Part shown: positions 1 to 11,389 of the stretch, one piece after another | Layout: the number at the start of each line of letters is the position of its first letter | Position numbering within the stretch: position 1 is the first letter of the stretch | Assembly (NCBI GenBank): GCA_963575745.1 | Contig: CAUYUJ010019263.1 | Location: forward strand, 37,501-101,500 | DNA length: 64,000 nucleotides | Source of the DNA: Prorocentrum cordatum | Taxonomy: Eukaryota > Sar > Dinophyceae > Prorocentrales > Prorocentraceae | Direction of reading: 5' to 3' | Notes under the pieces: generated by a model | Database searches by the model: none | Seen by the model: only the letters and a program-made list of their open reading frames with translations | What the model was told of the DNA's origin: nothing | Program-made: the position numbers and the translations under genes

Positions 1-725
1 ACGGATGTTTTCACGGGCCCGTTCGCGGCCAGTTTGTGGGGATGTCTCGGGCGGTTTGCTCGTTCTCATGCCCAACATCCTTTGCTGTCAGAGCAGATTG
101 TGAGGATGTCTCAGGCGGGGCGCTGGTTTCAGCACCCCTAAGGGGAGCCGCCACTGGTGTTTTCACGGGCCCGTTCGCGGCCAGTTTGTGGGGATGTCTC
201 AGGCGGTTTGCTTGTTCTCATGCCCGACATCCTTTGCTGTCAGAGCAGATTGTGTGGTTGTCTCAGGCGGGGCGCTGGTTTCAGCACGCCTAAGGGGAGC
301 CGCCAGGTGTGTTTTCACGGGCCCGTTCGCGGCCAGTTTGTGGGGATGTCTCAAGCAGTTTGCTCGTTCTCATGCCCAACTTCCTTGGCTTTCATAGCAG
401 ATCTTGAAGATGTCTCAGGGCGGGGCGCTGGTTTCAGCACCCCTTAAAAGAGCCGCCAGGGGGTAGATCACGGGCCCGTTCGAGGCCAGTTTGTAGGGAT
501 GTCTCAGGTGGTTTGCTAATTGTCATGCCCAACGTCCTTGGCTTTCAGAGCAGATTTTGAGGATGTCTCAGGCGGGGCGCTGGTTTCAGCACCCCTAAGG
601 GGAGCCGCCACATATGTTTTCACGGGCCCGTTCGCGGCCAGTTTGTGGGGATGTCTCAGGCCGTTTGCTCGTTCTCATGCCCAACATCCTTTGCTGTCAG
701 AGCAGATTGTGAGGATGTCTCAGGC
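1..725. repeat. 152-bp tandem repeat, about 4.7 copies
   Basis: The anchor CACGGGCCCGTTC recurs at 12, 164, 316, 469 and 621, giving a period of 152 (once 153). The array enters from beyond the left edge. Each unit carries GGATGTCTC twice (GGGGATGTCTCAGGCGG and GAGGATGTCTCAGGCGG), a core also seen at 15.0-15.3 kb and 47.0-47.1 kb. Open frames across it are repeat translations; no gene is proposed. Confidence 0.95.
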
Positions 726-744
726 GGTTAGTTTGTTTTCATGC

Positions 745-1145
745 TGCGAGGAGATGAGGCGTGCTGCACCCTTGGGTCGTGCTCCGGCACGTACCCTCTT
801 GGACGCACGGAGGAAGGAGTCGAGGCGTGATGGTCCCTTGGGTCGTGTTCCGGCACGTACCCTCTGGGACGCACGGAGGAAGGAGTCGAGGCGTGCTTGT
901 CCCTTGGGTCGTGCTCCGGCACGTACCCTCTGGGACGCACGGAGGAAGGAGTCGAGGCGTGCTGGTCCTTTGGGTCGTGCTCCGGCACGTACCCCTTTGG
1001 GACGCACGGAGGAAGGAGTCGAGGCGTGCTGCTCCCCTGGGTCGTGTTCCGGCACGAGGAAGGAGTCGAGGCGTGCTGGTCCCTTGGGTCGTGCTCCGGC
1101 ACGTACCCTCTGGGACGCACGGAGGCAGGAGTCGAGGCGTGTTGT
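745..1145. repeat. 66-bp tandem repeat, six copies, one shortened
   Basis: GGAAGGAGTCGAGGCG starts at 812, 878, 944, 1011 and 1058, with a variant at 1124, so the unit is 66 bp with one 67-bp and one 47-bp copy. Because 66 is a multiple of three, several frames on both strands stay open, which explains long ORFs here. I see no sign of real coding. Confidence 0.93.
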
Positions 1146-1974
1146 TCGTTTTACAGATCCCACTGCCAACCATCTTAAAACATACGCGCATTACCACAGG
1201 CTGGGGAGGGCACGGCCTGGCAATTGAGGAAGGGGAATGAATGGGAGGCTCATATTCAATCATAGTCAAAGCTCATTCTGATTCATTTCTCACTCACGCG
1301 CATTCGGATTCACCCGTCTTCGTCGGGCCTGTCGCCCAGGTGGACGCGCTATTATAGTCAAGCGCTTATGAACAGACGCTCGCTATGGCATGACATAGAA
1401 CATGAGATGCACAATTGGGGAGCTCCACGTAGTGAGTAATGTTCTTGTGTTTTTCGTCGTCGTCTTGGCCGTCGTCGATTTCGGGGGAGGATCGAGGAGA
1501 GGTTTGTTGATCGAGGCTCGACGGTTCAGGTTTTTGTATGTTTCTGTTGTTCACCAGCTGCCTGCGGCATGCCCAGCCAGCCCAGCCACCGCGCCGCACG
1601 CCCAGCACGTCGGGTGGTGACCGGTTCGGGGGGCGCGCGGGAGGTCGCAGCGTGTGGCTCCTCGTGTTCCGAGGCCTGGGGAGAGAACCGAAACATGTGG
1701 GTTTCTCCTCCGTGTCGCGTCGCGGTTTTGATTTACGTTTTCGTCGTCGTTTATCCCTTTGTCTCGGGGGTGAGACTTGCTACCCTGACGCGTCGATGAG
1801 CCAATTTGCTGTTTTCATTGCGCGAGTCACGGCCGTCATTTTTGCGGGTCCAGGTCCGTCGGTTTCGGTCCCATGCCGTTTTCATGAAAGGGTGATTCAT
1901 TGAAGGGAGGTTTGTCCACCGCCGATTGCCCGTCCTTGTTCGGTCTCCTGTGGGGCAGTTTGGAGGCCTTTTGG
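1146..1974. other. No gene recognised
   Basis: Mixed-composition sequence between two repeat blocks. Short open frames occur on both strands but none resembles a known protein. I see no convincing repeat, RNA gene or element terminus. Confidence 0.5.
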
Positions 1975-2600
1975 GCTTATTTGGGGCCGCCTTTGGGCTC
2001 TGAGGGCTCTCTTCGGGCCCTCAGAGGGCTCTGAGCGCTCTGAGGGCCACTTTGTGGGACCGTCTGAGGCTCTCTTGGGCCCTTCGCCCTCTGGGGGGTC
2101 CACTGGTGCCCGTCCTGGGATCGTATTGGGCCGTCGAGAGGCCCCCCTGACGCGGGCATGGGTCCCCCCAGAGGCCGGCTTGGGACAGCTTGGGGCCCTC
2201 GTGGTGTCGTCCTGGGCCATTTGTTGGGGCCCCCTTGGGTTGTCTCGAGGCCGTTTTGGGAGATCGTTGGGCCATTTGGGGCGCTTTGGGCCGTCTGGGG
2301 GTCGTACTGTAGGGTTTTCAGGGCTGCAGGGCCATCTCCAGCTGAGGGAAGTCCGGACAGCTGATCCGCCCAAGTCCTTCAAAAGCAATTGGTTTTCGCT
2401 TCTTCGGGCCCTGCTGGGGGTCATCCGGTTGCCCTCTTGGGCCGTCTTGGTCTGTCTTGTGGGCTTTTCAGGCTGTTTTGTGGCCATCGTGGGCCGTCTT
2501 GGGGTCATCTTGGACCGTCGTGGAGACACCTTGGGCCATTTTGGTGTTCTGCCTCGGCCGGTTCGGAAGCTCGGGAGCCTGGATCCACAGTGCTGTCGTC
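1975..2600 (+). repeat. CCGTCTTGGG-rich degenerate repeat (U300-like)
   Basis: The stretch is built of imperfect repeats of GGCCGTCTTGGGG and similar strings and ends near a CGGAAGCTCG motif. The same vocabulary and order recur at 57.9-58.4 kb and 61.5-61.8 kb, and in reverse near 63.3 kb. It is probably a diverged copy of that dispersed unit. Confidence 0.55.
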
Positions 2601-2689
2601 CAGTGTTTTTTTTGACGGCAGCCCATAAGTGGGACGCATCCAGGGAGGCGATGTATTCACGACGTTGGAGGCCTTGGAATAAAGATGGG

Positions 2690-4440
2690 GCAGACGATTG
2701 ATATTTATGATGCAGATGCTGATGGCGATGGTGATGATCGTTGTTGTGGTGGGGACGACGATGCTCAGGATTCTTATGATGACGATGGTGACCATGATGG
2801 TAATGATTATGATGGTGATGCTGATGGTGATGGTGGTGATGATGACGATGATGATGCTGTGATGATAATGGTGATGATGCTGATGCTGACGATGGTGATG
2901 GTGATGGTGATGGTGGTGGTCGTGATGATGATGGCGATGATGATGATGATGCTGATGATGATGATGATGATGACAATGCACATGATGATCATGACGATGA
3001 TGGTTGTGGTGATCATGATGATGATGATGGTTGTGGTGGTGATGGCGGCGGTTGTGGCGGTACTGGTGTTGATGATGACGACGACTACGTTGATGGTAAT
3101 GCTGATGATCACGATGATGATGATAATGATGATGATGGTAGTGATCATGATGATAATGATGATGATTACGATGATTGCGATGATGGTGATGATGACGACG
3201 ATGACGACGATGATGATGAGTAGGATGAACACGCTGATGATGATGACGATTGCGATGATGATGATGTTGATGAGAAGGATGATGCTGATGATGATGATGA
3301 TGATGATGCTGATGGTGGTGATGATGACGATGATGATGCTGATGGTGATGATGATGGTGATGGTGATGGTGGTGGTGGTGATGATGACGACGATGATGAT
3401 AATGATGCAGATGATGATCATGATGCTGGTTTTGATGATCATGACGATGATGGTTGTGGTGGTGATGGCGACGGTGGTGGCGGTGATGATGTTGAGGATG
3501 ATGACGACGACCACGATGATTATGACGATGATGATGATGGTAGTGATGATGATGAGGATGTTGACAATGACGATGATGGTGATGCTGACGACGATGACGA
3601 CGATGGTGATGATGATGATGATGCGGATGAACACGCTGATGATGATGACGATGATGATGACGTTGATGAGAAGGAGGAGGATGATGGTGATGATGATGGT
3701 GATGGTGATGACGATGGTTGCGGTTTTGGTGGCGACGGTGGTGGCGGTGATTGTGTTGATGATCGGGATGATGACGACGACGATGATGGTGATGCTGATG
3801 CTGATGCTGATGCTGATCATGCGGAAGTTGGTAGTGGTGATGACGACGATGATGATTTTGTTGATGGTAATACTGACGACGATGATACTGATTATGATGA
3901 TGTTGATGGTGATGATTCTGATGACGACGACGACATCGACGGTACGGTTCATGGCGATGCTGATTACGATAAGGATTACCAAGCTGATGAGCTGTGCGAG
4001 AGTTGATGTGAGGACTGATGGTGGTGACGACTATGATGTTGCCGATGCTGGTGACACGGACGATGATCCTGATGACGACGACGATGGTGATGTTGCGGAT
4101 GATGATGGTTATATTGTTGTCGATGATGGTGATGGAGATGGTGATGATTTTGTTGATGATGTTGTCACTGATGATGCCGATGGCGAGTATGTTGATGAGT
4201 ATGATGATGTTGATGATGTTGATGATGGTGGTGGTGGTGTTGAGGATGACGATGTTGACGATGGCGGTGACGTTTGCGATGGTTGCGATGATGACGTTGG
4301 TGGGACCACTAGGGGTGACGACGATGGTGAGGATGGTGATGACACAGGCGACGGCGATTTCAACGGTGACGATGACGGTGATGGTGACGATATTGATGTT
4401 GTCGATGATTCGGACGACGAACATGGAGCAGAGGATGAGG
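2690..4440. repeat. 1.75-kb GAT/GAC/GGT triplet tract
   Basis: Nearly every triplet is GAT, GAC, GGT, GCT or a one-base variant, so one strand reads poly-Asp or Met/Val and the other poly-His or Ile. The long ORFs on both strands are artefacts. A segment with GATGAACACGCTGATGATG occurs near 3224 and again near 3626, indicating an internal duplication of about 400 bp. Confidence 0.9.
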
Positions 4441-4556
4441 GATTGGAGACGGAGGAGGACAAGGAGAAGGAGTATCCCGAGGTTGACCAGGTTGACCAGT
4501 GGTCTTGTGAAAAACAGCATCGGCTTCCTTCCAAACGAGGGAGGTACTCGCAGGGA

Positions 4557-5440
4557 TTAGACTTCTCCTTTAGCGAGCTTGCTGAGGCACGCTTTGCCTG
4601 CTGCAGTGGGTGACTCGCACTCTTTCGGCACGTCCTGAGAGCTGCGTGACGCATGGGACCCGCACGTTGTACAAGCAAACGCCGCCCCCGGGCGTGGCCG
4701 CCATCTCATGGCTCGGGTGAGCTCTCTGAGTCCCAGGGAAAGGGCCCTCGGACCCGTTTGAAGTCCCCAGGGCACCCAGGGCAGGGACGGCAGCGGAACA
4801 GGGGCCAGACAACAACTCCGTGGATGGCTGCCGTCGAAATGACTGCCACAAGCGAGAGGCACATTGAGCACTGAGATCGTCCGTAGGAGATGCTGCCTAG
4901 CGGGGTCACCTCGAGTTGGGATTCATCCTTTTGGGGCTGTAGGTTGCTGCTGATCTTAGGCTGGCTTGGCTTGGCTTTGGCCACGGACTTCTGGTAAGCT
5001 CTCGCCTTGGCTGGTGAGCTCTCGCCTTGGCCTTCAGTAGCCTCCAGAAAAGAAAAACACGAAACAAGAACAGCGGCCGCTCGGTTTCGACCGGAGCGTG
5101 TCAGCGCCTCGGATATTTGGACGGCTTCGACTTCACCTGAAGGGAGCTGAATTATGCTAGAAATCTGCTCTGCCAGCTTATCAGCCAAGTGGTTTCCCAC
5201 AGAGGCAAAAAGACGAATTCACCACCCCAGGCAGCCAGCTCAGGAGGCATACAGGGTTCGATTCTGATCAAAACAGCCTGACGGGCCCTCTCAGCTTGTC
5301 GGGCTCTCTTCCATTCGTTCCTGTAGTCAGGGGGGTATTCGTCGGTTCGTTTCTTGGCGAAGCCTTTGGAAACGTAGCTGCTGTCAGAGACGAAAATCAA
5401 TATGCTGCCAATCGGGGAGGATTCCAGCAACTTGAACAAT
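4557..5440 (-). mobile_element. LINE relic: RNase H and C-terminal Cys motifs
   Basis: Three adjacent minus-strand frames read as parts of one protein. The first (from about 5439) has an RNase H-like FVSDSSYVSKGF segment. The second (from about 5200) has GNHLADKLAEQIS, the terminal RNase H signature with its Asp, then QCSMCL. The third (ending 4557) has CTTCG followed by KEC in the spacing C-x2-C-G-x2-A-x10-C. The LINE at 60.1-61.5 kb shows the same order and exactly the same Cys spacing, so both belong to one family. Two frameshifts and loss of everything upstream of RNase H make this a dead 5'-truncated copy. The upstream part of the RNase H domain could not be placed with confidence. Confidence 0.75.
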
Positions 5441-6109
5441 GGTCTGTTGTTCCCAAACTCCTCCTCCCTGTTGCTTCTCCAAAGTTCGGTTCGGCACAGG
5501 GGTACTCAATCGAACGTATCGAATACGATGTAGGACCACGAAACTCGGCGGAATCGTGGCGAAGATGCGGGCCTCCCAGCGCGCCCCAAACCCCAACTAT
5601 CCATCCACAAGATTGCGGAAATGTTCCATGGAAACAAACATTTGTCATTGTCCCCGACAGGTGGAGCGGAGACTTGTGTCCAGGAGGCTGTCGTAATACC
5701 CCGAAGCCGCACGGGAGGCAGAGATTCATGCTGAACCTGTGCACTGTGAGCTAGACGCTAATTTGCTTGGACGGGTGCCAGCTCTTTGTTCAATCTGCAT
5801 TGCCGTAGGCGATGAGATAACACCTAAAAACCGCGGAAGAACTATTGCGAAGGCCTTACGGCCGATGCCGCCGACCCTGTAGGCAGCGACGACGAAGGCA
5901 ATGGAGGTAGAGGAGTCCAAGATGCCCTCAGGTGGCTCGAAGACGGCGCCAGATGGCCTCCTCCAGGGTTTGGGCACCAGCCGCACAAGCCGCGGAAGAA
6001 CTGCTTGGCTGGCATCCGTGCAGGATCCGTCGTCCGCGCCACGGACCTCCCGTGGCCGCGCAGGCAAGAGCTCCAGCCCACTGTGCTTTGTCATGCGCGC
6101 GTGCTGCAT
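5441..6109. other. No gene recognised; possible LINE remnant
   Basis: Open frames lie on both strands. Some minus-strand segments could be decayed upstream LINE sequence, given the neighbouring relic, but no RNase H or reverse transcriptase motif is legible. I cannot assign it. Confidence 0.4.
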
Positions 6110-6486
6110 GCACCCATCGGTCGTTGAGAGTAGGTATTTTTGGATTCCCAGACCCCAATCTGCTTTGAGCGCCTTCCCACTTCAGTGGTCGAGTGGCTTC
6201 CCCTCGTCCCTCCTCAGTGGGCGGGCGGAGGCCCAATCTGCTTCCAACGCTTGCCTACTTCGTGTTGCTGCCTACTTCTTCCGACCGGCGGGTGCAGTGG
6301 GGGGCCCACGCCAAGAAACACCCTGCTTGCCTCCAGGGTGCCCAGGGGTTTCTTGGGTTCGAGGGTTCTGCGATGAAGAGCGCGACGTTCCCACGCCACG
6401 GATCCATGCACGTCCTGGGGTCTCGGGCTGGAAGGCTTCTCGTGGAAGGCTCCTTGTGGACGGGCCTCCACTGTACCCTGTAGCAC
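6110..6486 (-). repeat. Dispersed repeat of two modules
   Basis: Read on the minus strand, 6110-6290 resembles 18495-18673 (shared features include CCGATCGG-like strings, AGTAGGAAGGCG and a CGACCGATG end). Segment 6280-6486 resembles 42765-42955 on the plus strand. Both copies of that second module can be translated to similar peptides (QWRPVHK ... WRQ.GCFLAWAP), so an old coding origin is possible, but no known family was recognised. Confidence 0.65.
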
Positions 6487-6779
6487 TTTTCCTGGTTCCT
6501 TGCTTCGCCGATCGGCGCGTGCCTCTGCCCCCCGCGCGTGCCTCTGCCCCCCATACAGTCATCGCGCCCAGCAAGGGCCTGCGCCTTCATCTAGGGTGCC
6601 CTTTCTATCCTTGCCCCTGCGGCACGTCCTTTGCCCTATTCGCTGGTCGCCCGCCGCCCGTGCCCGCCTGCTGGCGACAGTCCGTCAGCTCCGCGCCGTG
6701 CCGCACGCCTCCGCCCGCCCTGCCCCGTGCCGCGCGCGCGCCCGCGCGCGCCTGCGCCCCGTGCTGCCCAGCTTTTGAA
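6487..6779. other. GC-rich stretch without recognised gene
   Basis: CpG-rich sequence with runs of CGCGCG around 6725-6760. It lies between the dispersed repeat and MITE-A copy 1. No coding or element signal is seen. Confidence 0.5.
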
Positions 6780-7043
6780 AGTCGGGCATGTCCCTCGTCG
6801 GGAGGAGTAGTCAAAGATAGTCCAGGAATAGTCCAGGAATAGTCTGGGGACATCGTCCCTGAGTATTCTTGAATAGTCCAGGAATAGTCCAGGAATAGTC
6901 CAGGAATAGTCCAGGATAGTCCAGGAGTATTCAAAGATAGTGCAGGAATAGTCTGGGGACATCGTCCCTGAGTATTTTTGAACACTTGTTCGTCGCCTTT
7001 ATTGTTCGTCCAAAGCCCGCCTGTAGCAGGACACGCCCGACCT
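6780..7043. mobile_element. MITE-A copy 1, inserted in LINE relic
   Basis: Left end AGTCGGGCATGTCC and right end GGACACGCCCGACCT form terminal inverted repeats shared with four other elements in the window. The interior holds about seven units of an AATAGTCCAGG type and a direct repeat of AGTCTGGGGACATCGTCCC at about 6842 and 6950. It abuts LINE-derived sequence at 7044, so it appears to have landed in the LINE. No transposase is encoded. Confidence 0.75.
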
Positions 7044-8160
7044 GAGCCTAGCTCGCGCTGCAGATCTGCCATGTCGAATGCCCCTGAAGCCAGGAGATCC
7101 TCCGGAGCCCTGAGCTGGTCGCCCTGATCCGAAGTCCAATCCCAAGGCCCCGCGGGTTCCCACTGGAGGTCCAGGAGGATGTTGACCATTGCTCCAGTTG
7201 GCCCCGTCGTGTGTCGCCAACGGTGAGCAGATGTTGCCCTAGGCCCTATCTACATGCATTTGCCAAGTGCGCTGCGCATGCGATCGTGCCTGCGAAACCC
7301 GATGTGAGAATGGAGGGCCAACTGTCTAGCATGCGCCACACTTGCAAAATCGCAGGATCTTGGTCTTCAAGTCCGACTTCAAGAAGAGTGTCCAAACATC
7401 TGCCACTTACTGAAGGTGAGATCGAGCAGGCAAACGCTCTACGCCAGGCCAGCGCAGATGACGGCGGCACTCCATAAAGGGAATCATCGTATTCATGTTC
7501 ATCGCCGAAGACGCGACGTGCAGTTGTTCGAACTTCGCTACCAATACCTGCGAGACCTGCTGATGTACAAGCTTGTTGACATTCTGCGTTACGTCGGCTT
7601 GCTGCTATCGGGCGAACTCTCATGTCTCGACCTCGATCGGTTCCTAGATCAGTGGCTTGTCGAGAGACTGTGACGCGAATGTTATGCTGTAACAGATGGC
7701 TTACTACTTCCTTCGGAAGCTTCGTGCCACTGGAAATGATTGTGTTTTTTGTTTCTAGCAAAAGGTGCGCTCGATAACATAATCTTCAACATGTAGTGCC
7801 TGCCTTGACCATAGCTAAGGTAAGGTACATGACCGAGCCATACGCGCATTGAGTGACATCATCCAAGACGGCTTGCTGACGGTAGGTGAGAAAGTGTTGC
7901 ATACATGTTGTAGGATGGGATAGATGTTGAAACGACCAAAGTCATTTCTCGTCGGGCTCCCGCGATGATGGACTTGGCAGGATATACCACTTCAGAGAAG
8001 CTGCCTTGCTTGCGGGAAACTCTGGCTAGCAGATGCGCTAAGCCCTCAAGGAGAAGAACCTGCGGCAGAAAGTCACGCTGCAGGCCTTGGTCGAAAACCT
8101 TTCGAACTCCAGATAATCATAATAGGAATCAATGTCCAAAAGAAGATCAGCAGAAAACGA
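7044..8160 (-). mobile_element. LINE relic: reverse transcriptase thumb region
   Basis: Minus-strand frame 7246-7761 reads TDLGTDRG, then a basic helix-like segment, SLYGVPPSSALAWRRA, SGRCLDTLLEVGLEDQDPAI and a Trp. This is the order I know from the region after the catalytic core of dinoflagellate LINE reverse transcriptases. Upstream (8038-8150) is LLLDIDSYYDYLEFERF, resembling reverse transcriptase motif A. Downstream (7000-7190) a DLQWEPAGPWDW segment fits the post-RT region. The YxDD motif between 7760 and 8000 is not legible and stops are present, so the copy is dead. Family assignment is from memory of motif order. Confidence 0.6.
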
Positions 8161-8437
8161 ATGCGATGGGCCCGCGGCTACAGCTTCGCCCAACGGCCTA
8201 TTTCGCTGAATGTAACAGTGACGTTCAATGGAGATGTTCCATTGGCCATCGTACTTTTTTTGCTCCGAGCACGAAACGAACAGACTTGAAGATAACATTG
8301 CGTGCGGATTCGGCGGTGTCTGTGCAGAGCTTGCACTACCCTGCGGATGTGGCAGGAGGCATCGCCGCTGCATCGGCGATGGGGAGCGATCCTCCGACTC
8401 CATCTGCTCGGACCCCACGGGTCACCGCCCACCAAAT
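8161..8437. other. Unassigned; half-copy of GCATCGCC repeat
   Basis: Segment 8345-8410 contains GCATCGCCGCTGCATCGGCG followed by CCTCCGACTCC, similar to one half of the hairpin element at 12617-12781. Nothing else is recognised. Confidence 0.45.
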
Positions 8438-8585
8438 CACCCCAACCCAACCCGAAGGCTCCGATTTGCCATCTATATCCAGTGCGGGGGGGGGGGGTCG
8501 GGGAACATGGACAATAACACATGAAGCCTGTACCCCCCAACCCGAATTTCGGGCGAAATTCGGGTCTTCGGATTGGGTTGGGGTG
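8438..8585. mobile_element. 148-bp hairpin element (MITE-E)
   Basis: The left end CACCCCAACCCAACCCGAAG matches the inverse of the right end (CACCCCAACCCAATCCGAAG) at 19 of 20 positions. A perfect inner palindrome lies at 8541-8564 (arms CCCGAATTTCG and CGAAATTCGGG, 2-nt loop). No clear target duplication and no second copy were seen, so MITE is inference. Confidence 0.6.
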
Positions 8586-9173
8586 GCCTCTGGGAGGAGC
8601 ACGAGGGAAGAAGGAGGGGGAGGCACGGGGAAGAGGAGGGGCAGGGAAGAAGGAGGCAGAGAGGGGGAGGCACGGGGAAGAGCAGGGGCAGGGGGAGGAG
8701 GGGGGGAGGGGTAAGGAGAGGAACCACGGGGAGAAGAAGCAGTATATTCCGCTTTGTTTCCACATAAGCAATTGCTTGATGTTCTCGCTAACTTTGCTAT
8801 GTTCTGTTTCGGTGGGGGCGTTGGTTCAGGAATGTGCCCAGGAGGCTTCAGACCCTGGGGCTTCCTTATCTAATGAGGGCGGCGGTGCTATCCATGGCCG
8901 ACCCACGATCGAAGTTCCACTGGCTCCGAGACCCTGGATTCCTTATCCGTTGGTTCCCGGCCCCGTGGGGCGGAGTGGTGCGCGGAGATAATCGCGCTCC
9001 TTTAGGGCGGTCCTGGGTGCGCCGCGGGCGCAGTGCAAGCGCTGCTTCGTCAGCGTAGAATGTATGCGTGCACGCGGTCGCGCTCGAAGTGATTGAGAAG
9101 CATGCCCTCACCGTACTGTATACTGTGGTCTGGGTAGGCAGTCACTCTGGGAGGCCTCCTAGAGTTAGCCTGA
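8586..9173. other. No gene; purine-rich stretch
   Basis: 8590-8720 is GGA/GGG-rich low complexity. The rest (8720-9173) is mixed sequence without recognised coding or element ends. Confidence 0.5.
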
Positions 9174-9335
9174 AGTCCAGCGTGTTCCTCTACAGGAGGG
9201 GTAGTCGAAAATTGCTCAGAAATAGTCAGGGAACGATTTTTTTGGTGACTCTATTGAGGCATTTGTTGTTATTATTTCGACTTTTATCATTCTTTACGTC
9301 CAAGATCCCCCTGCAGGGGAGGACACGCCCGACCT
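9174..9335. mobile_element. MITE-A copy 2
   Basis: The left end is degenerate (AGTCCAGCGTGTTCCTC); the right end GGACACGCCCGACCT is intact. The subterminal CTACAGGAGGG and CCCCCTGCAGGGG blocks also pair as in other copies. The interior has GTAGTCGAAAATTGC and AATAGTCAGGGAACG, the A-family AAATAGTC vocabulary. Length about 162 bp; non-coding. Confidence 0.7.
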
Positions 9336-9339
9336 AAAG

Positions 9340-9483
9340 TGAGTCCCCGCGGCCCCGCGCCCTCCCCGGCGCCGCCTCGGGAGGCCCGCCGCGGCGTCCG
9401 CCGCGCTCGCCGCTGCGCGTGGCCGCCGTCCGCCGGCCGCCGTCCGCCGCCCGCCGTCGTTCGGCGCCGTCGTCCGTCGCCGA

Positions 9484-9515
<32 letters not shown>

Positions 9516-9528
9516 TCGGCGCCGTCGC

Positions 9529-9566
<38 letters not shown>

Positions 9567-9900
9567 CCGTCGCCGTCGTCGTCGTCGTCGCCGTGCCGCG
9601 CCGGGCGGCGCGCCGCGCCGCGCCGCCGCGCCGCGCCGCCAGGCCTCGCCCCTCGGGAGCTCGCCGGCGGGCTCGCCCGGGACGGACTCGCCGCTGCAGA
9701 TGTCGCCGCTCTCGAGCCTCTCGGGCAGGCGGGCCGCCGGGCCCGCTCCGGGAGGAGGGGGGGAGGGGGGGGGGAGGAGGGGGAGGGGGAGGCCTGGGGG
9801 AGGGAGGAGGGCGGTGGAGAGGAGGAAGGAGGAGGAGGAGGAGGAGGAGGAGGTCGGAGGGGGAGGAGCGGACCAGGAGGAGGAGGCTGCGGAGGAAACT
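9340..9900. repeat. CGTC/CCG and GGA triplet tracts
   Basis: 9470-9600 is almost pure GCC/GTC/GTC-type triplets and 9760-9870 is GGA/GGGA. All six frames are open over much of it, giving spurious Arg-, Ala-, Ser/Pro- and Gly-rich ORFs. Confidence 0.9.
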
Positions 9901-9940
9901 CCCCGGCAGGTCAAGTTCTGGTGTCTGGCCCTGGTCCGGA

Positions 9941-10124
9941 ATCCAGTTGCGTCCCCCTACAGGGGGATATTGGACGAAAGATAAAGATACCCCAAAAATA
10001 ATCAAAAAGTAGTCCAAAAATAATCTGGGGACTATCTTGTTAGTATTTTTGTACCTTCTTGGGGTATTTTGGGGTATTATAATTTTTCATCGAAAATCCC
10101 CCTGTGGGGGGACACGCCCGACAT
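9941..10124. mobile_element. MITE-A copy 3
   Basis: It is bounded by TCCAGTTGCGTCCCCCTACA on the left and GACACGCCCGACAT on the right, with CTACAGGGGGATATTGGACG pairing to the CCCCCTGTGGGGG block. The interior is AT-rich with AAAAATAATC and TAGTCC repeats, in sharp contrast to the GC-rich flanks. About 184 bp, non-coding. Confidence 0.72.
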
Positions 10125-10549
10125 AAGCCTAGTCTGGTCTGCCCGATTTGCGGGGAGGCCGAGGGGGCCGGGCCTCGCAGAGAGTGCCGCCGTCGACGGG
10201 GCCCCTCCACTGGGGTAAGATGATCCTAGATTTCGGTGCTGGTGGCAATCTTTCGGCCACTTAGGAAACCCGACTATTACCACTGTCACCGAGATAGGGG
10301 GGCATCTTCCCTCGATGGAGGCACACTGCCGATATTGGTGCTATAGTGCCAACCTGTGGGCCTCCCAGTGGAGGCCATGTTCCTCCACGCCGACGGCGCC
10401 GTTGCATCGCCGGCGCGGCCGTTGCATCGCCGATGCGGCGGCGTTCTCCGACGCCATCTGGTCGGCACCCATGTGGGAGGCCTCCAAGGGAGGAGCTCCA
10501 GGGGGAATCGGGGAGGAGGGGGCGGACTGGTAAATCAGGCGATCGCAAA
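10125..10549. other. Unassigned; GCATCGCC-type repeat inside
   Basis: 10385-10480 contains GCATCGCCGGCG, GCATCGCCGATGCGG and TTCTCCGACGCCATCTGGTC, related to 8345-8410 and 12617-12781. Otherwise nothing is recognised. Confidence 0.45.
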
Positions 10550-10735
10550 CCCAGACCCCCTCGAGTAATGAAAAAATCACGACGGGGGGGTTTTCGCCAT
10601 TTTCGGCCTCTGGGGGCCCTCACCGGGCCTCGGGCGCGTCAAAAAACGACTCAGGATGACAAACCGGTCCTGGGGAAGGGGTCGGGACCTCTGGGGGTCG
10701 ACGTAATGAAAAAATCATTACGTCGGGGGTCTGGG
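10550..10735 (+). mobile_element. MITE-D copy 1
   Basis: Ends CCCAGACCCCC and GGGGGTCTGGG are inverted, with subterminal TAATGAAAAAATCA at the left and ATGAAAAAATCATTACGTC at the right. A diverged copy lies in opposite orientation at 43840-44027, with the same order of landmarks (AAAAAATCACGACGG, GGCCTCTGGGGGCC, ACCGGT). About 186 bp, non-coding. Confidence 0.7.
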
Positions 10736-11389
10736 AACACGGATCAAGGGGGCGTAGATTAGCGACGGGTCACGTTTCCACCACAAATCACGGATTTCCG
10801 CTGGCCCAAGGGCACCTCCTCCATGGGGGAGCGCCCATCAGGACGACCTGTTTGTCGCCCCCGACTGGGGGAATCGAGGAGGGGGGTAGGGCCCGGGGGG
10901 AGGTCGGCGGGTCCTGACGCCCCTGGCAGGTTCCAAGCTTCAATCCACTCCTTTCCTTGATGTCAAGGCCTCGCAAAACAGGCTGCCCAGAAGCACCGGC
11001 GGGAGGTCAGAAAAGTTCCGGGCGACCGAGAGGGGAATGAGGGCAAGTCCAGGACCCGATTGCCAATCCCAGGGAGGAGGCCTTGCCCCTGGGCATTCGC
11101 CATCTCACGCTCCAGACCCCAAGGGGCCCACACAGCGTTCGGGTCACAGAACCACTCGTTGCCCGCTGCCTCCAGAGGCGCCATGATGGTCGGTTAATGA
11201 CGAGCCTCGAGACCATCTGCGCACGTTCAGATCGCCAACCTCCATCAGGGAAACAGGAACGGAAGGCCTGCATAAGCTCCCACCCTGACACGCATGGATG
11301 TCAACACCACCGCGCCCGCCAGGTTGGGGAGGCTGCCCTCTGTGAATTAACGTCCCGTCGGACTCAGCTGCCGGGGGCCCCGAGAGGAA
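10736..11389. other. No gene recognised
   Basis: Minus-strand frames from 11291 and 11184 are open (for example LEAAGNEWFCDPNAVWAPWG), which could be exon or LINE debris, but no family is recognisable. No repeat termini seen. Confidence 0.4.

Noticed and set aside
2505-4613. Long ORFs on both strands (over 600 codons) in the GAT tract
   Set aside because: They are translations of GAT-type triplets; opposite strands are equally open and no non-repetitive sequence is included.
5296-5754. Plus-strand gene opposite the LINE relic
   Set aside because: It overlaps the minus-strand RNase H relic, has no recognisable domain and is probably a shadow frame.
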